Part shown: one piece after another, positions 25,659 through 35,269 of the stretch | Layout of the letters: each line of letters starts with the position of its first letter | Numbering within the stretch: position 1 is the stretch's first letter | From: Austropuccinia psidii | Taxonomy: Eukaryota; Basidiomycota; Pucciniomycetes; Pucciniales; Sphaerophragmiaceae | Reading direction: 5' to 3' | DNA: 64,000 nucleotides | NCBI GenBank assembly: GCA_023105745.1 | Contig: JALGQZ010000013.1 | Location: 19,505,105-19,569,104 of the forward strand | The notes under the pieces: model-generated | What the model was told of the DNA's origin: nothing | Databases searched by the model: none | The model's input: only the letters and a program-made list of their open reading frames with translations | Program-made: the position numbers and the translations under genes

Positions 25659-26693
25659 CTCATCACTGATGAGACTGTTCAGTCCTCCTAGAGGCTCTGA
25701 ATCTCCTTAAATGAAGGTTCCCATCTGGTATGGCATCCTCTGCCAACCATTTGTCTTTATCTGCTGTCTGGTTCTTGAATCTGACTAGGTATTGTCTTTG
25801 ATCCTTCCCATTGAGTCTGATCTTCCTGGCCCTGATGATCTTACTCACAGGTCCAGGGGAGTCCTCCACTTCCACTATCTCTTGTGATGCGGGGTTCTTT
25901 CTCCTGGAGGGGAATTTATCCTCCTCTGTCTGGAAGTATGGTTTGACCAAACTTACTGGAAAGACTGGATGTTTCCTGGAAAACTCCTCAGTAAGTTTGA
26001 CTTCCACTGCATTTTTTCCTATCAACTTAATGATAGTAAAAGGTCCTACAAATGAGTCCCTCATTTTTTTAGGTCCTTTGAGATTGTTGAACTTCAGTGT
26101 AGACACTAACACCTGGTCCCCTTCCTTGAAGTCAGGTTCCATATGTGATTTGTCCCACCTCTGCTTATTGTATTCTTTTGCCTCAGCCATGCATTTGGCA
26201 GCTGTATCACAGGCCCTCTTCCACATATCATGGAAGTCTTTGGCTGTGGGGTGGATAGTCAGGAGATTTTTCTTCAAATGATCCACAGGCAACAGGGGGT
26301 TCCACCCTTTCTCCACCAGTGCAGGTGTTTTACCTGCGGTGGAGTGCTGGCTTGTATTATAAGCCAGTTGGACTGCTGGTAAGAGGGTAACCCAATCATG
26401 GGTGTATCCCTCATGGTCCTTGTATTCCATGCCATATGCACAGAATCTTCTGAGGATGTCCTCCATTGTTTGGATCATCCTTTCAGCTAGGCCATCTGTT
26501 TGTGGATGGTAAGCTGTGGAAAAAGCAAGTTTAGTACCAAGCATGTCATATAAGTTAGTCCAAAATTCAGATGTGAATTTTGGGTCCTTAACACTAATGA
26601 TGATCTTAGGGACTCCACAGGTAGATATGATGTTATTCAAAAACAACCAAGCAGTATCCATGGCTGTGTCTTCTTTATGGCATGGTAGACACC

Positions 26694-26810
26694 TGTCACA
26701 TGGTGGAATGTGATATACAGCTTGCCAGTATTAATCGGTCTCTAAACCGGTTTAATAGCCTTTTCGGCAAGAGTTCCCTTTGCTGAGGTCTGGCAGACAG
26801 CATTTTGACA
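26694..26810 (+). repeat. Left terminal direct repeat of the TRIM
   Basis: 117 bp, starts TGTCACATGG and ends CATTTTGACA. Identical to 27,041-27,157 except one base near the end. Contains a short inverted repeat (cggt..accg) near 26,735-26,750. Confidence 0.9.
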
Positions 26811-27040
26811 ATAAACTGGTTACCAACATCATGGGTTCGATTCAGGTTGGAGACAAGAGGTGGTCTCAATCAAACAACCAGAAATTGCTGGGTTTTCCGC
26901 TCCATTGGCGTACAAGGGTTCCGCCCCTTGGAGGTTCCTTGTAGGCTCCTGTTGTGACTAATGTAACTCCATGAGGGGAAGATGGGTAATACCATCAGTT
27001 AAATGCACTTCGGGATGCAGTGCCCTAAACCCGGGGGTAC

Positions 27041-27157
27041 TGTCACATGGTGGAATGTGATATACAGCTTGCCAGTATTAATCGGTCTCTAAACCGGTTT
27101 AATAGCCTTTTCGGCAAGAGTTCCCTTTGCTGAGGTCTGGCAGACAGCATTGTGACA
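27041..27157 (+). repeat. Right terminal direct repeat of the TRIM
   Basis: 117 bp, starts TGTCACATGG and ends CATTGTGACA. This copy has the perfect TGTCACA/TGTGACA terminal inversion. Confidence 0.9.
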
Positions 27158-29220
27158 ACACCTCATGCTCTTGCTGAACCTATCAACTATGATCAAACAG
27201 GCATTATAGTTTTCTTTGCCTCCTGGGACAAGTCCTGTAACCCAGTCCATTTTGGTGGTTTCCCATGGGTGCTTGGCTTCTTCTATGTGTTGAAGTAACC
27301 CATACTTCTTCCCATGTTTCCTATTTGCCTTTTGGCATCTTTCACAAGTGTTGATGTATTCACTCAACTCTTGTTCCCACTTGGGCCACCAAGCTGTGCT
27401 TGCTACCCTCTCTTTGGTGCTGTCTTCACTCATGTGTCCCATATAGGGGCAGTCATGGCATTCTTGTAGGATCAATGAGATGTGGTCTCTGTTTACCACT
27501 GTGAGTGCACTTGTGTGCTTCTCTCTGTGGTAGAGCAGGCCATCTATAAGAAAAAACTTATTTTCCTTATAGGCCCTCAACCCAGGTTCTTCCAGCTGGG
27601 TTTCCAGTTCTGGACTCCTGTACTTTTGTTGAAGGAGTTGGAGTAGTATGCTACACTGTTTGTGTTTGTCATAAGACTTCTGTCCTGCACTAAAGAATTC
27701 ATTGTGCAGTTCTGAGGAACTTATTCCTAGTATGGGATTTTCTGTCCCTTCTGAGTAAGTGATTCCACTGTCAAGGGTACCACTTTCTGGTGCCCATTCA
27801 GATAATCTGAAGTTCTTCCTCCTATCTATTTCCATGAAATGGATAGGGATTTTTGCTGAAACTTCTGGGTCATAAGATGGATTGCTTTTAACATTGTCCA
27901 GTGGCCATCTGCTGAGGTCATCTGCATTGGTATGGCTTTTACCTTCCTTGTATAGGATGGTCATATTCCCTCTATACTCCTGGATGGCTATTTGCCATCT
28001 CAGCATATGTCTATTTGTAGTCTTCATGTTTAGTAAAGACTTCAAGGCTGTGCAGTCTGTGTAGACTTCAAAAACTGCACCCTTCAAATAATAATGTAGT
28101 TTTTCTAGAGCCCACACTAGACATACACATTCAGTCTGGGTGGTCCCATACCTGGCTTCTGAATCTTTCAGCTGCCTTGATATGTAGCAAATTACTCCAT
28201 CTCTTGGTTCACCATCCACAATTTGTCTTTGGTGAAGGGCTGCTCCTAGGCCTTGACTGCATGCTGCATCTATATATAACTTTAATGGTAGTTCAAAGTC
28301 AGGTAAGATGAGCACAGGTGCATTAGTGAGTTCATATTTGATCCTCTCATATGCATCCCTCCTTTCCTTGGTTATTTCAAAAACTACATCCTTTGAACAT
28401 AACTTGTATAAACTACTAGTTATGTGTGCAAAATTTTTGATATGGTTTCTATAGTAGCTAGCAAACCCAAGAAAGGATTGCATCTCTTTGATGCTTTTTG
28501 GTACTGGTTTTTGCAGTACTGCTGCTACTTTATTCTGGTCAATTTCCAGACTAAGACCTGAGACTTTATGTCCTAGAGCCAGTAGCTCTTGTTGGCCAAA
28601 ATTACACATTTTTAGTGAAATTTTCAGATTGATGGGTGTACATTTACTTAGAACTCTGTCTATGTATTGTACATGGTCTTCCCATGTCTCTGAGTATATA
28701 ATGATATCATCAATATATACTACCATCCAGCCTTCCATTATTTATTCTTGAAATATGGTGTCCATCATCCTTTGGAAGTGGGCTGGTGCATTCTTGATGC
28801 CAAATGGCATTCTGGTGTACTCATATATGCCCATATGGCATATTATTCTGAGTAATTTCATGGAGTTTGGTTTAACTCCATTTTGGTGGAAGCCTTTCAT
28901 ACAATCCATCTTGGTTATGTATTTGGCTTTGGCTAGCTTATCCAAGGCATGAGGTATCCTTGGTATAGGGTACCTGTCTGCTTTTGTGTAGTTGTTCAGG
29001 GCTCTGAAGTCTCCACACAATCTAGACTTGCCATCATGCCAGGTGATTAGGACAGGGGTGGTGATTTCCACTATTTCATTATGTCCAATCTTCCTGATGA
29101 CATCCATATCCAGGAGTTCATTGATATTTTTCTCAATTTCTTTCCTGGTTTCCAGGCTTGCTGGATAAGGAGGTCTCCTCAGCATGGGTGGATAAGGCCT
29201 TTCCACATCCAGTTATAGTT

Positions 29221-31989
29221 CTATATCATATGGCCTTTGATCTTGCCTAATGGTTCTTCACCAATGGAAAATGCTGGTCTGTTCTTTCTCAGCATCTTCA
29301 GTAAACTTAGTTTTTGTTTACTGGTGAGGGTAGTGCTAAACTGTCCCTCTCTGAATTCCTTCAGAAGTTCTTCTAGTGGATCTTGAGAAGATATCTGGTA
29401 TATGTCAAGTGAAAATTTCTTTTCCTTGTTAGTACCAATGGTGATGTGCCAATTTTTACTGTTGTAAATGGCTATTCCATACATCCTCTGGTAATCTGTT
29501 CCCAGTAAAAACCCTTGGATGTGGGCATCATTAAGCATTGAAAACTCTGGGTTGAGTCTGATATTGCCCTTCCTGTGGGGTATAATTATCTCTTTGATAA
29601 TTGTCCCAATGGAAGTTATCTTCCCTGATGCACTTTTAAAGTTCTTTGCCTTAGTGGGCAAGAGCTGTTTTTCCCAGTTTGGGAAGTGGGTATCCAGATA
29701 GTTTCTGGGCACTATGGCGCAATGTGCTCCACTATCAATGCTCAGTGGATTCTGAGCATTGTCAATGCAAACAGTCATTTTTGTGGCTGTCCCATGTATA
29801 TATGCCATTCCTTTGGTTGGTGTAACCAGGAATGTTTGTGCATCTTGTGTGTGTTTGCACAAGTTCTTGTTAGCAGTGTCCTGTGGCATGCCTGCTTCCA
29901 ACTGTATGTCCTGGATTTCTAGTGGGGTTTCCTCTTGGTATTCCACTAGAAATTCCTCTCTTGGGTCTTGATCATCCTCAGATGGTTCTCTGATTGCATC
30001 GCCCATGGAGTCTGAATCAGAATCCTCTGTTGGAGGTTCTTCCTCAGGGACTTTCTCTATGGAATAGACTTTCTTCTTTGCCTTTGGACAGTTGTTGGCA
30101 TAATAAACTGTTGAGCCACATTTGTGGCAAGAATTCTTCTTCTTAGCCACTTCTGCCACTCTTTCTCTGGGTTTGTCTTTAAACTCTACCCTGAAAGGTT
30201 GTTTCTCTTTGAAACTACTGCTCTTATATGGGGTGAATTTCCCTATATTAGTCCTTTTCCTTATGTCTTGTAAGGTGTTGGCAATGTCATCTAGAGTGCA
30301 ATTCTGGTTGCATCTGCATTTTACTGCATGCTTTAGCTCTTCTGGCAGTTGTGTCAGAAGTTTGTGATTCCTCATTTGAATGTTCATCTGAGGATCAATG
30401 GCTTTAAGTCTTTTGGACTGTCTAAGACACCACTCATATGGATCTTTGTCCACAGAGTATTTGTCATTTTCAAATGACATGGTCTTGTGCCATATCCAAG
30501 TTCCATTACTGTACTTTGGGATGATTTGACTCTTCTACCATGGCCAGTTTCTTCTGCCATGGATTTCTTTCATTTCTGTGTACCATATACTAGCATGACC
30601 TTTAAATGCATTATTCAATCTAGCAGTGATCCAGTAGTCTGGTATGCTTGGTACATCAATGAAGAGTCAATCAATATAATCTATGAGTTCCATATGATCA
30701 TATTCTCCTGACCCAGAGAATTTGGGCCAGCTTGAGGCCTCAGGAAGCTGTTTCTAGGCTTCCTTCTCTGAATAAGACATGCCATCTCCATCCTGGTATT
30801 GTGATGGAGATCTTGCCTTATTCAACAACATGGAATCTGGTTTGATGTCATCTGGTTGATATGGATTCTCCATAGCTTGGCCTTGTGGTTGGGGCTTCAA
30901 GCTATGGTAGGCATTAAACAATTTGTTAATGTCTTGATCCAGACACTCCCTGTCCCTTGTGCTGTGGTGTTGTTCTTCAAAGACTATATTCAGTCTTTTG
31001 TTGGTTTCTTCAGAGGCTTTGCGCAGTTGAGCATATCCTTCTTGAAGATTCCTAACTATTTGTTCCAAGGAGGCTTGAGTTTGTCGCATCCTCTCTTGGC
31101 TAGCTTTAATTTCTGCAAACTGTTTTGTAGATTTTTCAGCATATTGGGAAATTTGTAATCACAGTGTATCACTATTGATGTTACTCTCAGATGTGACAAT
31201 TTTATTTTCATTCTGGGTGGGGGTAATGTTTCTATTACTAGGACTACTGATTCTAGAGTGGTTTACAACTACTTCTGGTTCTTGTGTACTTCTTTCACCA
31301 AATCCAACAGCTTCTGAATCATGGGGTCTGACTCTTTCCTCCTCTGGTTGAAGGAGGCTTTGTTCTTGCCCTTGTTTCCTTGTCTTTTCCTGGAAACTTC
31401 CTGGAATTGTGAAGAATGGTGACTCTTGGCCACTGATCTGCTGGTTCCTGAATGGTGTGACGCCACTGGAGAGCCGATTTGGCCTGCTCCTTGTGAACCT
31501 GAAGGAATATTAGTAGGCCCTGTCTGGGTTAAATGTTCTTCTATTGCTTGGATAGTGGCTTGCTTCTCCCTTATCCTCTGTGCCCTTGGCTCCAGGAGTC
31601 TGTGCTACCTGGTAGGATTCCAACCTTTCGTGATTACAATAAGGTCTTTGAAGTCTATCTCTTTGAGACAGATCTTCTGGCAACTTGATCCCAGTTCTGC
31701 CCAGTGAGTTGCTAGGTTGAACCTCTTGTTGTCCATGCTCCATTGAAATAAGTGTTTGAGGAGTTGGTGGATCTGAAGAACTTGATCCATATCTTTCCAG
31801 TCCTCCGGTTCGAGGTTTCTGTTGAATTGGAGTGTGAATGGCAAGGTTGATATTATCTCCCTCATTTTTTTGCCATCCACCACTGTGTCCAAGGTGTCTT
31901 CTTTCAGGTCTTCTGGTTCTGGAAAATCCTTCTCTGTCATCTGGCTGGTTCCTTTGGAAGCCAAGGTCTCTGAGGTATGCAGGGGACAT
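29221..31989 (-). pseudogene. Element B Gag and protease (broken)
   Basis: The Gag frame begins at ATG 31,989 (MSPAYLRDLG..) and stops at 31,510. The same frame resumes at 31,089-30,754 (coiled-coil-like, ..EETNKRLNIVFEEQHH..) and 30,480-29,221, so stops rather than frameshifts break it. The last part has a zinc knuckle CHKCGSTVYYANNC whose His is Tyr, and the protease motif LSIDSGAHCAIV with D-S-G. The start codon lies inside a predicted intron of the overlapping accessory ORF, 20 nt before its 3' splice site. The N-terminal part to about 31,270 overlaps that ORF in another frame. Confidence 0.82.
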
Positions 31990-32337
31990 ATTAGTGCTTG
32001 CAAGCAGTCAAAAACTTTATGTTCTTAGGGTATTTACCTTTGACTGTGCCTTGTACAAATTTGTTATCTGCTGATTTGGGCAGTTTACCTTTGGAGGTTA
32101 CAACTGGGTTAATAATTGTAATCTTCCCTTTACAAGTGTTTAAGGTTGGTTTACCTTGTATTGAAGCAGAGTTTTGTGGTTTTCTACTCCTCTGAGTGGC
32201 TATTGGTGTCCACTTTTTGGCTGTAATGAGGCCTTCACTAAGTCTTTTTCCTTTGCCCTTGCTGCCCTCTGGTTCTGAGGGTGTCACTGGTATGTTGGCC
32301 TGTGACTGGGTCTCAAGTGGTATGAAATTTTCTTCCA
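31269..32337 (-). CDS. Element B spliced accessory ORF overlapping gag (one stop)
   Basis: Predicted exons: 32,337-32,038 and 31,969-31,269, with intron 32,037-31,970 (68 nt, GTAAAT..CTAAT..CTCAG). Upstream, the leader ends ..TTACAA|GTAAGT (donor G at 32,883) and the exon follows ..TTGATTCAG|TGGAAG, so splicing would create ATG GAA GAA. The first exon is basic and lysine-rich. The second starts E-TLASKG, contains ..VITKGWNP.., then one in-frame TAG (31,605-31,607), then KGKNKA and a terminal helix (..IQKLLDLVKEVHKNQK). Total length is a multiple of three (334 codons with stop). It belongs to the same family as the ORFs of C and D. Function unknown. The splice signals are read from sequence; use in vivo is inferred. 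Confidence 0.6.
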
Positions 32338-32883
32338 CTGAATCAAACAGGAAAAAAGAGGGCTTATGTCAGTTAAGACTTCTTAAAAGGCTGGTTTTGC
32401 ACGTCTAAGAATGGCCTCTGGGCTTGTATATTATTACAATATGCCCTTGTATAATGACAATGTACTTGAATTAACAATTCCACGTCAAAAATACAGCTTA
32501 GTGATATGTGGTATATGGTTTGTATACCAATATCTCACAGAGTACTTGTATTTAGCAAGTAAAATCTGTCAAAAGGTGGTGTATTACAGGGTAATTGAGT
32601 TAACAATGTGCCCAAACACGCCTCAACTGTTGGCTTTTGAGTATGAGCTGTCTTAATTCACTTAAGAATTAAGACTGTATTAGTGGCTTAAAGTGTTTTT
32701 ATATACAAAACACACCAAATACTAGTCTTGTGGGTATTAGCCACATGACAGATACTCTATAATATATGAGTATTTTTTAAAAAATAAAGAAAAATATATA
32801 TAAAATATATATTTTTTAGAGAAAATGACGCCTAAAAAAGGTAAAACAGGTGTCAATAAATGATAAAAAAGAGAAAAACTTAC
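32338..32883 (-). other. Predicted leader intron of element B
   Basis: On the minus strand, donor A|GTAAGT at 32,883 and acceptor TTTGATTCAG ending at 32,338, 546 nt. Joining the flanks makes the start codon of the accessory ORF. The stretch itself is AT-rich and non-coding. Confidence 0.5.
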
Positions 32884-32910
32884 TTGTAAGGTCCAAAAAT
32901 AAGTAAAAAA

Positions 32911-32926
32911 CACGGCCAGGACCCCA
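32911..32926 (-). promoter_or_regulatory. Element B primer-binding site
   Basis: Minus strand TGGGGTCCTGGCCGTG, three bases from the 5' LTR. Nearly the same as in C and D. The matching tRNA 3' end would have C73 and C61, which fits tRNA-Pro best; the tRNA identity is inference. Confidence 0.65.
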
Positions 32927-32929
32927 AAA

Positions 32930-33343
32930 TCTCAGGCTGAGTCTATATTGAAGTGGTAATAAGAGTATTTACAACTAGAATTATGACTGTGACACGTAGA
33001 AAATTGATTTAAAATAGGAGTTTTTTTGATTTAAAGGATGATTTATAATATAATTAAGGGGTTCTACTATTGAAAATTAGTGGTGGTGAGCGCTATTGAG
33101 AACCCAGGGTGCAATCTTACCAGTTGGGTTACTATAATAAGAGTTACAATAAATAAATATATAATTATACCTGTTTATTACCCAAGAGTAAAACTGTTTT
33201 TGACAGTTTACTACGTAGGGTATTCAAGAGCAGGATGAGGAGACAATTCTGGCTGTGAAAAGCCTCCTTTTTATCCTGAAATGGGGTGGAAAGGGTGCTA
33301 GACCTTTCCACATAGAGGAAGTGGAGATTTTTCACTTTCTAGT
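32930..33343 (-). repeat. Element B 5' LTR, first part
   Basis: Starts TCTCAGGCTGAGTC (terminal TG changed to TC) and runs to the target CTAGT (33,339-33,343), where element C is inserted. Continues at 43,493. Confidence 0.93.
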
Positions 33344-35129
33344 TGTAAGATGTGACTATGAAACTGATGATAATATTACTATTAATCAACAGTACTATGT
33401 CTGTTCTTATGAAATATAATAATAAAAATTATTATAACCACAATTAAATGATTATAAAATTATTTCTTTCACGTGTTATACACTACTAGTGATTATAACA
33501 GTGAGCAGTAATTGTCTACAAGAATCAATTACAAGAAGAATTTAATAATAAAAGCTTCTTTTATTAAAATAATAAAATTATTTTAATATATAATTATCTT
33601 TTACAAGAATAATTATAAAGATAATTCTTGAACAAAACTATTACTAGAGAAAAACTTTAAGAATTAAAGATAAATGACTCACTAATACTCCAAAGAACTT
33701 ATTGATAATAAAAGTAGAGAAATTTGACGTGGAATTGTGGATTTAAGGGATCAAAAGGATTTATAACAGTATAACAACAATATATAGTTGGATTCTATGA
33801 TTTAACGTCTTTCTGATTGATTCTGAAAGATTAAAACACTTAAGAATAGTTGAACTAATACTTACTTGTTGGTAATAATGATTTAATAAATCGATAAGAT
33901 GATGATTTGGAAAAAACAGCAAGAGAAGGCCTCTTTTAAGTCAACAACAGCTCACAGAGGCGTGCCATGGAGCAAACTGAAAAACCAGTGAGTGAGAAAA
34001 CAATAAACCCTTTTGGATTATTGATTGCATCATCAGTTGTCACGTAAGATTATCATAATTACTTAATTGATGCTTTTACGTGACTACCAACCCCAATATG
34101 GTTAAGAATAAAAGGAGTAACACTTGTAAATCTTCTTTTATTCTACAAGCATCATTTATTTCTCAAAGTTATCAATGTTATTGCCAATTTCATCACAGGT
34201 TGTAATTACTGTGAATTTTTGAAGATTCAGTGTTTCACGTAGAATAACAAAACATGGACTGTAAGTAAAACTTTTAATTTTACTAGTAAAACTGTAATTC
34301 TTTTTGGTTGTACCATAGATAATACAGTTCTCCTTTAGTCCTGACCGCTTCAGAAAGATTCATTAAGAATTGTATTTTTAATGAATTTTTGAAGTTTTTA
34401 CCTCATTTCTACGTAGAATTGCAAATAGCAGTGTTTTGCTGGTTGCTATGAGGTAAATCAATGAATATGGGTCCCAAAAGGGTTTTAATTACTCTTTTGG
34501 GGTTTATCCATGGAAAGTCATTAGTAATTGACATGGTTACAGGAGTGTAATTCCATGCTCTGGAGCTATCCACGCCTCTGAGGCCTCAGAAGTTGGGTAC
34601 CCTGGCTCTCTTTGATGTCTTTTGTCCCCCTTGCCTATTTTTTACGTCAAAATAGTAATTTAAGCTTAAAGTGAGATATCCACTATGGGTGTACCAAAAG
34701 TCCATGTAAGAATACCATGATATTAAGTGCTCAAAACATGCATAACACTATTCTTAGTGTATATGTAACATGGGATTTCTCACTTTCCCATTATTTTGGC
34801 TAAAAATCAAGAAAAACAAAAATTTTCACGGATCTTTTATGTGGTATTAATGATGTGGTATTGAAGTATTTTCCATTTTACCACCTCAAATACTTAAATT
34901 GAGCTTATTCACTCTATGGAGCTACCCTAGGTGAATTTTTGTGTAGAATCCAAATTTGGTCTTAAATCCATGGATTTACTTACTCAATAAAAAGTTATTC
35001 ATCTTTTCTGAAATTGAAAATGATGAATTTTGGATATATGCATGACTTATGAGTTGTGCATAATTCAAAATTTCTCTTTAAGATAATTGTGGCCTATTTG
35101 GGTATGTAAAATATACCTCAAGGCTCACA
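33344..35129 (-). repeat. Element C 3' LTR
   Basis: 1,786 bp and almost identical to the right LTR, but lacking about 133 bp after 'acaggagtgtaa' (near 34,552). The right copy has an extra segment there (about 42,776-42,910). A short difference also occurs near 34,145. Confidence 0.95.
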
Positions 35130-35147
35130 TTCCCTCCCACCAAAAAA
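35130..35147 (-). promoter_or_regulatory. Element C polypurine tract
   Basis: Directly next to the 3' LTR; the minus strand reads TTTTTTGGTGGGAGGGAA. Primer for plus-strand synthesis. Confidence 0.85.
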
Positions 35148-35269
35148 TAAAATTGTACTACAATTTTATTAGTGATAAAAGAATAAGGCCCCAAAGGGGG
35201 TTAATGTCCACTGTCCAACCTCTTCACATTACTCAGATCAAGCAATTTAAAGCACATTTATAGACATAT

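Larger units (their letters stand above)
26694..27157 (+). mobile_element. TRIM-like miniature LTR element inserted in the element B integrase
   Basis: 464 bp: two 117-bp terminal direct repeats (26,694-26,810 and 27,041-27,157) differing at one base, starting TGTCACA and ending TGTGACA (TTTGACA in the left copy), around a 230-bp non-coding centre. The 5-bp target duplication ACACC lies at 26,689-26,693 and 27,158-27,162. The centre starts with ATAAACTGGTTACCAAC, so a primer-binding site could begin at TGG 26,817. It ends CCGGGGGTAC, a short G-rich tract just ahead of the second repeat. This is the layout of terminal-repeat retrotransposons in miniature. Orientation is inferred from these two sites. 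A B-box-like GGTTCGATTC lies at 26,834-26,843. No ORF. Confidence 0.85.
25663..29206 (-). pseudogene. Element B pol: RT, RNase H, integrase, chromodomain (broken)
   Basis: Pieces 29,206-28,742 (RT fingers/palm, ..[15 protein letters not shown]..), 28,738-27,089 (YIDDIII, RNase [13 protein letters not shown], integrase [22 protein letters not shown]) and 26,661-25,663 (integrase core end, chromodomain ..[24 protein letters not shown]..). An in-frame TAA at 28,742-28,744 and a frameshift near 29,215 break it. The TRIM insert lies between ..SKSMRC and ..MDTAW. Removing the insert and one ACACC copy would leave the frame in register. The second catalytic Asp region reads ISVKDPKF where relatives have ISDRDPKF, so integrase would be dead. 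The RNase H acidic residues are retained. Confidence 0.9.

Noticed and set aside
26834..26843. tRNA gene
   Set aside because: GGTTCGATTC looks like a T-loop, but the flanking stem does not pair and no D-arm or acceptor stem is present.
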